From positions 1 to 64,000 of the forward strand of contig JAGAXG010000003.1 of the NCBI GenBank assembly GCA_017941035.1: 64,000 nt of DNA, written 5' to 3'. Each line of letters begins with the position of its first letter. Position 1 is the stretch's first letter. The notes below the pieces were generated by a model. That model worked only from the letters and a program-made list of their open reading frames with translations, was not told the DNA's origin and searched no databases. Positions 53,476 through 62,217 of this stretch are shown piece after piece. This stretch comes from a bacterium (GTDB lineage Bacteria > Cyanobacteriota > Vampirovibrionia > Gastranaerophilales > Gastranaerophilaceae). The position numbers and the translations under genes were made by a program.

Positions 53476-54843
53476 ATGTCTATAGTCATAATGATTTTGT
53501 TATTAAGTTTTTTAATTCTTGTGCATGAAGCAGGTCATTTTTTTGCAGCTCGTGCATTAGGTATTAAAGTTGACAAATTTGGTTTTGGTCTTCCTATAGG
53601 TCCGACATTATGGAGTAAAAAAGTCGGAGAAGTTGAGGTTTTGGTTCATGCTTGTTTATTAGGCGGGTATGTAGCATTTCCTGATGATAATAAAGATTCT
53701 AATCTCCCAATGGATTCTAAAGACAGGTTTGCAAATCGTCCTGTATGGCAGAGAATGATTGTCATTTCTGCAGGAGTGATTATGAATATTATAGCTGCGA
53801 TTCTTATTGTAATTATGACAGCTTCTGTTTGGGGGAAATTGCCTTCTGGGAGTTACGATGTTTATGTAAATAAAATTGCGCAAGAAGCAAATCAATCTGT
53901 TTTAGATAGCGGGCTTCAAAAAGGTGATAAAATTTTAAAAGTTAACGGTTCTGATATAAATTCGACTTATGCACTTTCGTTATACTCTAAGAATAGTGCA
54001 AGATTTGACGGGAAAGTTAATTCTGATTTTGTTAAAGAAAATCTCTCAAATTTGCAAAAATTGAATCCTGAATATTCTGCCGAACAAAAAATATCTTCTG
54101 GTTTAGTTGTAAAACTTCCTGAAATTGTAAATGAACCGCAATTAAAAATTGCCGATGAAGAATTAAAAGGATATTCAATTTTTAAAAATAATGAAGAAAA
54201 TTTAAATTCTGAACAAATAAAGTTGAGAAAAGTAATTCAAGGAAAAACATCTGTTACTTCTGATGGGAATTTGACATTAAATGATTTGGCTTATGCCCTT
54301 TCTGATAGTTTAAAATCTTTAAATATTGTTGTTTTGAGAGATGGAAAAGAAATTGAATTAAAGCCACTTTATCCTAACGAAAAAGGGTTAATTGGGATAA
54401 TGATGGATGCAAGAGAAAAACTTGTTCCGACTAAAAATCCAAAAAGTATTATAAAAGGGAGCTGTTCATATCTTTGGGAACAGACTTATATGTTAGTTTA
54501 TGGTCTATGGCAATTATTCACAGGTAAAATTCCTGCAAAAGATATGCACGGTATTGTTGTTATTGCTAAAATTGGAGGAGATGTAATTCAAAACAGCGGA
54601 ATATTTTCAGGATTACTATTAACTGCTCTTATTTCAATGGATTTGGCTTTAGTGAACTTTTTACCGATACCTGCATTAGACGGCGGACATTTTATGTTCT
54701 TGATGATAGAACTTTTAAGAGGTAAACCGGTTAAACAAGAAACAATAGATAAAGTTAGTACATTCTTTTTCTTATTATTAATTATATTTATGGTTTTAAT
54801 AATTTTTAATGATATTTATGCAATTGTTAAACACCAGTTGTAA
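53476..54843 (+). CDS. rseP: site-2 protease RseP
   Basis: The 455-residue intramembrane metalloprotease has HEAGH (17-21) in the first helix, the C-terminal ALDGGHFMF metal motif, and a central periplasmic PDZ-like region (about 120-300; LDSGLQKGDKILKVNG). It cleaves anti-sigma factors or signal-peptide remnants. The PDZ region is interrupted by a long lysine/serine-rich insert. Start ATG follows AGGGTGAGGG. Confidence 0.93.
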   Translation: MSIVIMILLLSFLILVHEAGHFFAARALGIKVDKFGFGLPIGPTLWSKKVGEVEVLVHACLLGGYVAFPDDNKDSNLPMDSKDRFANRPVWQRMIVISAGVIMNIIAAILIVIMTASVWGKLPSGSYDVYVNKIAQEANQSVLDSGLQKGDKILKVNGSDINSTYALSLYSKNSARFDGKVNSDFVKENLSNLQKLNPEYSAEQKISSGLVVKLPEIVNEPQLKIADEELKGYSIFKNNEENLNSEQIKLRKVIQGKTSVTSDGNLTLNDLAYALSDSLKSLNIVVLRDGKEIELKPLYPNEKGLIGIMMDAREKLVPTKNPKSIIKGSCSYLWEQTYMLVYGLWQLFTGKIPAKDMHGIVVIAKIGGDVIQNSGIFSGLLLTALISMDLALVNFLPIPALDGGHFMFLMIELLRGKPVKQETIDKVSTFFFLLLIIFMVLIIFNDIYAIVKHQL

Positions 54844-54895
54844 ATATTTGTGATATAATAAATCCGTACATTTACATATATGGAGAGAAAGAAGG

Positions 54896-56230
54896 ATGTT
54901 AGATTTTATTCAATCGAACGCGATGTTGATTTCTGGGTTAATTCTTGTAATTGCTTATGTTTTCATCGCAAGTGAAAAGATCCAAAAATCAGTAGTAGCT
55001 CTTTTTGGGGCTTCTTTGACTATGCTTTTGGGTTTAATTCCGTTTGAAGGTCATATTGATTCACAAACCGGAGTATACATTAAAGGTGTTTTTGAACACG
55101 TTGATTTTCAGGTTATTTTCTTGCTTATCGGAATGATGATTATTGTCCACATTTCAAGCAGAAGTGGTGTTTTTAAATGGCTCGCTTTAGAATTATTGCA
55201 CCTTACAAAGGGGCATCCAAAAACTGTATTATTTGCTCTTGCTGCGTTTACGGCTATAGCATCTGCGTTTTTGGATAATGTAACGACTGTTGTTTTGATG
55301 ATGCCGATTACTTTTGTTATTGCAAAAGAATTTGAGACTGACCCTGTGCCGTTTTTAATAACTGAGGTTATGGCTTCGAATATCGGAGGAACAGCTACTT
55401 TAATAGGAGATCCGCCAAATATTATTATTGGAACACGTGCAGGATTAAGTTTTATGGATTTTGTTGCCGAGTTAACTCCGATTGTTGTGATTATTTTCTT
55501 AGTTGCTATAAGTATTTTAGTATTTTTATTCAGAAAGGGTTTGAAGGCAACTCCTGAAAAAATGGAACACATAGCAAAAATTGATAATTCACAAACTATT
55601 ACTGATAAAAAATTGATGATAAGATCTGTTGTGACTATCGGCCTTGTAATATTAGGTTTTGTAACTCATGATATTACTCATATCCCTGCTTATGTATTTG
55701 CAGTTGCAGGAGCATCGTTCTTATTATTGTTTGAAAAACCGAAAGAGATATATCGTGATGTAGAGTGGTTAACTATTTTCTTTTTTGTCGGATTGTTTAT
55801 TATAATCGGCGGTTTTGAAGCGAATGGCGGTATAAAATTTTTGGCAGACGGATTAATTAAATTGACTCACGGAAGTCTTGAAATGGCTTCAATGATTATA
55901 CTTTGGGCTTCAGGAATTTTATCCGGAATTATAGATAATATCCCTTATACAGCAACAATGGCGCCGTTGATTTCGGAATTAATAAATCCCGCAAATCCAA
56001 ATGCTATAACAGGTCATACTCATGCGTTGTGGTGGGCATTGTCACTTGGTGCATGTTTAGGTGGAAATTTCACGATTATTGGTGCGGCAGCAAATGTTTT
56101 AGTTAGTGAAACTTCTGCTTCTCATGGTCATAAGATTTCATTTTTTAGATTTATGAAATACGGCGCTTTGGTAACGTTTATTTCACTCGTACTTTCAAGT
56201 ATTTATATCTTTTTAAGATATTTGACATAA
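54896..56230 (+). CDS. NhaD/ArsB-type ion transporter (IT superfamily)
   Basis: The 444 residues form about eleven helices with the IT-superfamily motifs LLIGMMIIVHI, SAFLDNVTTVVLMMPI and GGTATLIGDPPNIIIG. This family includes ArsB, NhaD and citrate transporters; the DNVTT and GDPPN motifs favour a NhaD/ArsB-like anion or Na+/H+ exchanger. No arsenic genes are nearby, so substrate is unassigned. An AGAAAGAAGG ribosome binding region precedes the ATG. Confidence 0.87.
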   Translation: MLDFIQSNAMLISGLILVIAYVFIASEKIQKSVVALFGASLTMLLGLIPFEGHIDSQTGVYIKGVFEHVDFQVIFLLIGMMIIVHISSRSGVFKWLALELLHLTKGHPKTVLFALAAFTAIASAFLDNVTTVVLMMPITFVIAKEFETDPVPFLITEVMASNIGGTATLIGDPPNIIIGTRAGLSFMDFVAELTPIVVIIFLVAISILVFLFRKGLKATPEKMEHIAKIDNSQTITDKKLMIRSVVTIGLVILGFVTHDITHIPAYVFAVAGASFLLLFEKPKEIYRDVEWLTIFFFVGLFIIIGGFEANGGIKFLADGLIKLTHGSLEMASMIILWASGILSGIIDNIPYTATMAPLISELINPANPNAITGHTHALWWALSLGACLGGNFTIIGAAANVLVSETSASHGHKISFFRFMKYGALVTFISLVLSSIYIFLRYLT

Positions 56231-56232
56231 TT

Positions 56233-56268
56233 AAAAGACCTTTCCTTAAGGAAAGGTCTTTTTTTACA
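56233..56268 (+). terminator. rho-independent terminator after NhaD/ArsB-type gene
   Basis: AAAAGACCTTTCC-TTAA-GGAAAGGTCTTTT, a 13-bp perfect stem followed by T residues, directly after the stop at 56230. Confidence 0.9.
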
Positions 56269-56272
56269 TATA

Positions 56273-56348
56273 TTGCAAAAATCAAGAGATAGTTTATAAT
56301 AAGAATATAAATGTTATGGTATAATTTAAATTGAAAGGAGATATAACA
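56273..56348 (+). promoter_or_regulatory. pilin-family promoter and leader, copy C
   Basis: TTGCAA at 56273-56278 and TATAAT at 56295-56300 are 16 bases apart, with the shared TAGTTTATAATAAGAATA block (56290-56307). A GAAAGGAGA ribosome binding site lies ahead of the leader ATG. It follows immediately after the upstream terminator, so the gene has its own transcript. Confidence 0.75.
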
Positions 56349-57501
56349 ATGCTAAAATGCAGTCGCAGAGCCAATTTCGGGGGGGGGGGGCTTTTTAGCT
56401 AATCTCCTTGACAAAAAGAAAACAGCATTTACCTTAGCTGAAACTTTAATATCTTTGGCAATAATTGGTATAATTGCCGCAATGACCTTGCCTTCATTGA
56501 TGCAAAATCTTGGTGAACGTTCAAATTCCGAACGAGCAGCAAATACTGTTCAAAAAATAGCACAATCTATGGATCTAATGCGTGTAGATGGTGAACTGCT
56601 TACTACCTACCAAACAACAGATCAATTTGTGGATGAATTGGCAAAACATTTAAAAATTGTAACTCGATGTGATAAGAATCATTTGACAAACTGCTGGCCT
56701 GTTGAAAAAGTATTGACAGGCAGCGGGGATGAGGTTAATGTTGCTGATATCAAAACAGGAGAGCAATTGGGATTGAATACAAAAACGGATAATGTGGGCC
56801 TTGTTTTAGCAACGGGTGTTCCTATCATTTTAAATTACAATCCTGATGCAGGGATAGTTAGTGACACAGATACAACAACTCAAAATAAAATAAAACTTCC
56901 TGCAGGGTGGGGAAGATACAAAGAATATGTATGGGGTAATAATACTATGGGTTCTGTTGCATTTGTAATGGATGTGAACGGCCCTCGTGGACCTAATAAA
57001 GGTATTGAAACTATTGAGAATAAATTGATATACCATGATATAAGAAGTTTTGGCGGTGCTTCTTTACAGGGAGATAAATGTGATGGATGCTTAACATCTA
57101 CGGCTTATGGAAAATATAAATTATTAAATGATGGAGCTGTTTGGACTTCTTCAATTGATTGTTCTGATAACGCAAATAAAGATTATTGCGATGAGCAAAC
57201 CGGCGCTAGTAAATGGGCAGCTGCGAATAAAGCTTGTCAAGATTTAGGATTATCATTACCTTGGAAAACTGGAGAGGATGAAGCTTTGCCTGCGGGTAAT
57301 TTTGTAAAATTTAATAAAGAAAATCCTGATTTATTGCCAAGTGACGGTTGTGTTTGGACTGCATATAAAAAAGATGATGGTAGTCATCTTTCATTCCCTT
57401 TAAATTATAAAAATAAATTGATGAAGCTAATGTCTAGTATGGGTTCTCAAAGTGCAAGAGGTCAAAATGACGAGTGCTATGCACTATGCGTTGAAAAATA
57501 A
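56349..57501 (+). CDS. prepilin-like protein, off-frame through a 12-G tract (possible phase-variable gene)
   Basis: Translation from ATG 56349 (MLKCSRRANF) enters a run of 12 G and stops at TAA 56400 after 17 residues. Removing one G gives GGGGFLANLLDKKKTAFTLAETLI, aligning exactly in length with the leader of the 24311 gene. The pilin frame as it stands has no ATG, GTG or TTG ahead of the cleavage motif; the first is TTG at 56455, inside the hydrophobic helix. With 11 or 14 G the product would be a prepilin of about 384 residues. The head region has many Cys pairs and VMDVNGPRGPNK. Confidence 0.8.
56379..56390 (+). repeat. poly-G tract (12 G), candidate slippage site
   Basis: The longest homopolymer of G I saw in this AT-rich window, placed ten codons after the prepilin start codon. 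The 11-G length restores frame; 12 G switches it off. An assembly or sequencing miscount is the main alternative. Confidence 0.9.
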
Positions 57502-57522
57502 AATTTTATAAATTAAATAAGC

Positions 57523-57560
57523 AAAAAACGGGTTTGGGATAAACCAAGCCCGTTTTTTTT
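57523..57560. terminator. bidirectional terminator between pilin and SLH genes
   Basis: ACGGGTTTGG and CCAAGCCCGT form a 10-bp stem flanked by A-runs on the left and T-runs on the right, so it can end both the plus-strand pilin transcript and the minus-strand SLH transcript. Confidence 0.85.
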
Positions 57561-57578
57561 GCGAAAGGTAAAAATACT

Positions 57579-59546
57579 CTATTCGTTACAGCCAAAGGCG
57601 ATTGTAATATGTTCTCTAGGGTTAACCGCTGAGATTTTGTAACCTCTTGGATCAACAAGATATGCAAATTCGTCACCGGTAGTTTGGAATAAGCCCATTG
57701 TACCTGAAACTGCTGTTCTTGTTACGTCAATTGGAGCTTTAACTGTTTCGTAAATACCATCCCCTAAGTTTCTGGCTGCTGCACCAAATTGACCTTGGAA
57801 TGCGTGTCCTAACATGTAACCTGCGTTATTTGATACGTTTTCTGCTGCGTTACCAACGTTAGTCAATATACCACCTGCGGTTCTACCTACTACACCGATT
57901 AATGAACCTGCCCAAGTAAACGGCATTTCAACAAGTCTTGCTACTGGGTTTACATTTTTTTGACGATTTACTTCTGCCTGCAAAATCTGTTTTGGTAATT
58001 TTGCTTTGCATTTGTTGTGTGAGATGCTTGTAAATGCAAGTTTTAATGCACCTTTATTACATCCTGAAGGTCTTATTACTTCTACAACCTGACCTGTTAC
58101 GGTTGATCCGCAAGGATAAGTAACACCATTGATGGTTACATCTTCAAGTGTGTTTGCTCTAAAGTATTGACCTACGTGAGAAGATTTTGCTGTTAATTGG
58201 TCTATCATTGATAATTTTAATGTAGGAATTTTAACGATTTCTTCTTGTTCAATTAAAGCTTTTTTTTCAATTGGGCAAACAGGGCATGCTGCATTTGCTG
58301 TTGTAGGATTTGTATCGTAACCTAGAGCAACGCGTGCAGTTTGAAGCATTGAAGCAATTTCAGCTCTTGTTGCATCTTTGTTTGGCATAATCATATTAGG
58401 ATTTGGAGAATCTTTTAAAGCTCCGCTTTCTAATGATTTTGCAACAGGTATTCTTGCCCATCCGGGAACTTTGTTTCCATCCGCGTATTGACTAAGAATT
58501 TGGTCTGCTTTTGCACTATCAATGTTGCAATTCATCCCTTTTGCAATTGAAGTTAATGCTTCTACACGTGTTACATTTGAATTAGGCTTGAATGTATGGT
58601 TTGGATAACCTCTCAAAAGATCTTCATTAACAGCTTTTGCTATTGCTGCGTTAGCCCAGTTGCTTTGTGCTACATCTGAGAATTGAGTTGTAGTTGCCCC
58701 GTGAGCATTCATATTAAAACCTTTAACTAACATTGTTGCAAATTCTGCTCGAGAAATGTTTCTGTTTGGTTTGAACATTCCGTCTGGATATCCGACAACA
58801 ACATCATTAATAGCTAATTTATCAATTCCGCATGCTGCCCAGTATCCGTTTGGAACATCAGGGAACATACATCCGCCGTTGAATGCAGGAGCTGCTGCTC
58901 CGGTGATGTTTTCTTTAATAGTATAAGGAACTAAAGATTTTTTAACAGCATTAATAGAATTTGCTGATTGAAAATCAATCGGACAAGCTTTTACACCATC
59001 ACGATTTACGAAACTTCCGTTATTACACTGTGGAAGTTCATTCAAACATGGCATTTGTCCGTTTACACCTGCAGCAGCACCGGTTGTTAAACCTTGTGTT
59101 GAAATAGTTGCACCACTTATTGCTGATGACATCATTGATGCAGGACAAGGTGTCATAGCAGTATCTGTTGAGAAAATTGAATTAGCCGGCTCTCCCACAT
59201 AATTGTTTGTACCGTAAACAGCTTGTGGATAACCGTAAACCTGTTTCATCTGGCCTCTGTCAGGTTTTCCTGCCTGAGGGCATAATGCGTTCGATGGAAC
59301 TGCAGGTTTATCACAGCTGATCTCATCATTACATTTTGTACGTGTTGGACAAGCTCGTTTCTTTTTACAGCCGCAAGATGACTTTCTTTGTTTTTGACAT
59401 TGTGGTTTTGCACAATCTGATGGACCTGTAACTACCGGCAATGCCTCATTTTGAGTACAAGGGCAGGCTGCCATCGCAGTATTCAAGGAACCCGTTGCCA
59501 TTCCTACAGCAATCGCAGCTGCCAAAGTTAGTTTTTTAATTGACAT
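57579..59546 (-). CDS. SLH-domain envelope protein with Cys-rich N-terminus
   Basis: The exported protein has a signal peptide (MSIKKLTLAAAIAVGMATGSLNTAMA), a cysteine-rich region with CxxC pairs (about 28-95), and three SLH domains in the middle (FPDVPNGYWA, FSDVAQSNWA and the VPGWARIPVAK unit). A C-terminal part follows with the short motif TSISHNKCKAKLPKQIL. SLH domains attach proteins to peptidoglycan-linked polymers. I start at 59546, after AAGGAGG, giving 655 residues; the longer frame lacks a ribosome binding site. This is likely an abundant envelope protein. Confidence 0.85.
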   Translation of the reverse strand: MSIKKLTLAAAIAVGMATGSLNTAMAACPCTQNEALPVVTGPSDCAKPQCQKQRKSSCGCKKKRACPTRTKCNDEISCDKPAVPSNALCPQAGKPDRGQMKQVYGYPQAVYGTNNYVGEPANSIFSTDTAMTPCPASMMSSAISGATISTQGLTTGAAAGVNGQMPCLNELPQCNNGSFVNRDGVKACPIDFQSANSINAVKKSLVPYTIKENITGAAAPAFNGGCMFPDVPNGYWAACGIDKLAINDVVVGYPDGMFKPNRNISRAEFATMLVKGFNMNAHGATTTQFSDVAQSNWANAAIAKAVNEDLLRGYPNHTFKPNSNVTRVEALTSIAKGMNCNIDSAKADQILSQYADGNKVPGWARIPVAKSLESGALKDSPNPNMIMPNKDATRAEIASMLQTARVALGYDTNPTTANAACPVCPIEKKALIEQEEIVKIPTLKLSMIDQLTAKSSHVGQYFRANTLEDVTINGVTYPCGSTVTGQVVEVIRPSGCNKGALKLAFTSISHNKCKAKLPKQILQAEVNRQKNVNPVARLVEMPFTWAGSLIGVVGRTAGGILTNVGNAAENVSNNAGYMLGHAFQGQFGAAARNLGDGIYETVKAPIDVTRTAVSGTMGLFQTTGDEFAYLVDPRGYKISAVNPREHITIAFGCNE

Positions 59547-59775
59547 TTTTACCTCCTTGTTATGTACCGGTTTTTGCTTTAACCAACAAAAACCATATTT
59601 AAAAAACAAACACCTAATTATGTACTTTTAAGTGTTTTTTACACATTAGAAATTTGACTTATTCAACCGGATAATTTTTTAAATTACTAACTTTGTAACA
59701 TTTTGTGAAAATTGGGCAATATTTTATAATTTATTGTTTTATTATATATGTGTGAAGTAAAAATTTGGTGTGTTT

Positions 59776-59919
59776 ATGTATAGCAAAGAATTTATGAAAT
59801 TTATTTATAATTACCAGAAAGATGATTTTAAACCTCAAGAATCAACAGTGAGAGAAATACGTTTTAAAAATCGTCGTGGAGGTAAATTAGCAGAAATTTT
59901 CTTGACCATAAAAAAATAA
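59776..59919 (+). CDS. hypothetical 47-residue basic protein
   Basis: The frame reads MYSKEFMKFIYNYQKDDF, then STVREIRFKNRRGGKLAEIF. It is basic with a possible helical core and no known family. No strong ribosome binding site is seen. It lies alone between the SLH gene start and a gene-poor stretch. It may be real or chance. Confidence 0.35.
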   Translation: MYSKEFMKFIYNYQKDDFKPQESTVREIRFKNRRGGKLAEIFLTIKK

Positions 59920-60459
59920 TACTATTTTAGGTAGAAGTAATTTTTAACTTCGGCTTTTATATTTATAGCTGTTTCTATGACTAGATAGTTTAAGATAAAA
60001 AGTTCTTTTTTGGAAAATTTTTTATTAGATTCTTGGATATGATGTTCAGTTTATAAAAGAAATATCTTAGCAAGCTTTGTCAAAACATAAAAAAAAGAGT
60101 CTTATAATAAGACCCTTTGGAATGTAAACTTTGTATCATTCCTCGTAATAGTGAAGTGTGAAGTGTGTGCTTAAAGTCTGAGTTTAATCCTCATTTTAAA
60201 AGCATCCTCGTGTTTACATGTATATAAAGTTTTTTGAGTATATAAAATTGCTATATTTTTTAAATCTTGCTTTACAATACTTTACATATGGAGGCATAAT
60301 TATATAGTTGTACCTAATAATATCGAGGGTTTAATACCTAAGAATAATTAATTTATTATATAATTTTTATAAATCACTACTTTTTTATTAATAATTTTTT
60401 AGCTTAAAAAAGTGTAAAACATGTATTATAATATATTTGAGCGGGATAAAGGGATTTAT
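59920..60459. other. gene-poor region with a minus-strand hairpin terminator
   Basis: No convincing coding frame. Around 60090-60118 GTCTTA-TAA-TAAGAC with flanking pairs and an A-run forms a terminator when read on the minus strand. Just right of it are GTGAAGT tandem copies (60150-60167) and a GAGGATTAAACTCAGAC-like stretch. A small RNA on the minus strand from roughly 60300 to 60090 is possible. Confidence 0.4.
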
Positions 60460-60654
60460 ATGTACGAAAGTTCTGATGATGAAATATTATCAATAGAGAA
60501 TGATATTGGTATTATTGAAAACAATCCAATGGGGCTTTGTAAGGCTGAAGAGAATTGTTTTTCAGATTTTATTTACAAAAAATGTGTAAATTTAGAATTT
60601 GACGTAAATTTAAATGTTTATTCTTATAATCCATTCAAACTTATAAGTCTATAG
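60460..60654 (+). CDS. hypothetical 64-residue acidic protein
   Basis: From ATG 60460 the product starts MYESSDDEILSIENDIGIIE and is strongly acidic in its first half. AAAGGGA lies 5 bases upstream, so I prefer this start to the ATG at 60421. Two cysteines and a C-terminal FKLISL end are present; no family is recognised. Confidence 0.5.
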   Translation: MYESSDDEILSIENDIGIIENNPMGLCKAEENCFSDFIYKKCVNLEFDVNLNVYSYNPFKLISL

Positions 60655-60776
60655 TTATTTTTTGTTCTTTCATTATTAAGTTAAGTTATGTTAACTTTTT
60701 TATTTTAAAAAAGCAATTCCTCTAAAAAAAAATACTTTATATAAATGTATATAGGAAAAGAGGATTTCAAAAAATT

Positions 60777-60980
60777 ATGAAAGAACAAGAATTGAATACA
60801 TTAATGTCTGTAGTTTCCGATCCGGAAAATAATGTATATAGAATTGATACATATAAAGATTTAGCTGAAATTCAACGTATGGTACGTATTTTCAATATTT
60901 CTAAGGAACAGCAAAACCACCATGTAATGTTATCAATCGAAAACCTTGCTACATTACGTTTGGTTTTAAGTAATAATTAA
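60777..60980 (+). CDS. hypothetical 67-residue protein
   Basis: Sequence runs MKEQELNTLMSVVSDPENNVY, then YKDLAEIQRMVRIFNISKEQ, then SIENLATLRLVLSNN. It is soluble and mostly helical, without known motifs. AGAGGAT lies ahead of the ATG. A strong terminator follows, supporting a short independent transcript. Confidence 0.6.
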   Translation: MKEQELNTLMSVVSDPENNVYRIDTYKDLAEIQRMVRIFNISKEQQNHHVMLSIENLATLRLVLSNN

Positions 60981-61008
60981 TTCGCAATCCCGAAATTGCG
61001 CTAGATTT

Positions 61009-61040
61009 AGCTTCTGCAGTTTTTTTTGCAGAAGCTTTTT
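61009..61040 (+). terminator. rho-independent terminator
   Basis: AGCTTCTGCA and TGCAGAAGCT form a 10-bp stem around a T-rich 8-base loop, with a T tail, 30 bases after the stop of the 67-residue gene. A second small hairpin, CGCAAT..ATTGCG, sits just before it. Confidence 0.85.
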
Positions 61041-61219
61041 GTATGTGTTTTAGACAATAAAAAAGCCACAATCTTTTGTGACTTGAACAATAATCTTGGG
61101 AGGAGATTTTGGGATAGTTTGTACATGCATGTTACAACAACATGTCAAATTTGTAACATTACTAAATAAAAATCGTAACAAAAGTTTACATTTATTATTT
61201 TTTATGATATAATGCGAGC

Positions 61220-61675
61220 ATGGTTAAAGATTTAAATATTTTAGTAATAAATGGTCCTAATTTGAATATGCTTGGGGTCAGAGAACCTGAACAATACGGT
61301 TCAAAGTCATATAAGGATATTGAAATGGAATTGCATGAATATTCTTTTGAATTAGGTGTAAATTTAGAAATTTTCCAGAGCAATTTTGAAGGCGAAATAG
61401 TTGAAAAAATACAATATGCTCTAGGTAATTTTGATGGAATAATAATTAATGCCGGAGCATATACTCATACGAGTGTTGCCATTCGTGATGCTCTTTTAGC
61501 GGTAAAAATACCGACTGTAGAGATACATATTTCCAATATATATCGTCGTGAAGAATTTCGTCATGAGTCTATGTTTGCGGATGTTTGTGTCGGTCAGATT
61601 TGCGGGTTTAAAATAGATAGTTATAAATTGGGTTTGCAAGGATTGGTTAATTTTTTAACCAGTGCAAATGATTAA
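61220..61675 (+). CDS. aroQ: 3-dehydroquinate dehydratase, type II
   Basis: The 151-residue enzyme converts 3-dehydroquinate to 3-dehydroshikimate. [17 protein letters not shown] carries the catalytic-loop Tyr and Arg, [16 protein letters not shown] contains the substrate-binding residues, and [17 protein letters not shown] has the catalytic His. It is monocistronic with a bidirectional terminator after it. Little leader sequence and no strong ribosome binding site are seen. Confidence 0.96.
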   Translation: MVKDLNILVINGPNLNMLGVREPEQYGSKSYKDIEMELHEYSFELGVNLEIFQSNFEGEIVEKIQYALGNFDGIIINAGAYTHTSVAIRDALLAVKIPTVEIHISNIYRREEFRHESMFADVCVGQICGFKIDSYKLGLQGLVNFLTSAND

Positions 61676-61708
61676 AAAAAAGCGATGCTTATGCATCGCT
61701 TTTTTTTA
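61673..61708. terminator. bidirectional terminator between aroQ and 61724 gene
   Basis: AGCGATGC-TTAT-GCATCGCT stem flanked by A-run and T-run. Confidence 0.9.
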
Positions 61709-61723
61709 TGTGTATTTTATTTA

Positions 61724-62053
61724 TTATTTTTTTGCAAACTCTTGTTGTATTTGTTCCATAAATTTAAGGGTATCTTCTTCAGAATGTTCTGAGGCATATT
61801 TATCAATAGCATCATTTAATGTTTGAACTAATTCAGGATGTTTTTCCATGAATTTAATATCATTTTCAATAGTATCAGCTGTCGCAATTTGGGATTTTCC
61901 TAATGATGCAGCAGGCATGTTTTTCAAATCATTAATTTCTTTCTTTTCTTCGGAAATCGGTTCTGCAACCGGAGCTGCCTGTTCTTCAACAGTAGGTGCT
62001 GGTTGTAAGTTTTTAAAGTTTACGTTGTTTAAATTGTTGTCAATTTCTCTCAT
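61724..62053 (-). CDS. hypothetical 109-residue soluble protein
   Basis: The sequence starts MREIDNNLNNVNFKNLQPAP, has an Ala/Pro/Glu-rich linker, then a helical C-terminus (IKFMEKHPELVQTLNDAIDKY, then TLKFMEQIQQEF). No signal peptide. I do not know the family. The gene is convergent with aroQ and divergent from the kinase-like gene. The linker suggests an intrinsically disordered N-terminal half. Confidence 0.65.
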   Translation of the reverse strand: MREIDNNLNNVNFKNLQPAPTVEEQAAPVAEPISEEKKEINDLKNMPAASLGKSQIATADTIENDIKFMEKHPELVQTLNDAIDKYASEHSEEDTLKFMEQIQQEFAKK

Positions 62054-62217
62054 ATTTTACCTGCTTTCGGTTTTTTCATGTATTTTACGTGTCCGTTCTT
62101 TATAAACCCGTAAATATTTTTTTTTGCTACTTTTGTTTAAAAAAAATTACAAAAATTTACACAAATATTTTTCATGTTATTATGAATTATATAATATAAT
62201 AGGAAGTGATGCAAATT

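Noticed and set aside
59547-59609. 21-residue N-terminal extension of the SLH protein
   Set aside because: No ribosome binding site; the downstream ATG follows AAGGAGG and starts a clean signal peptide.
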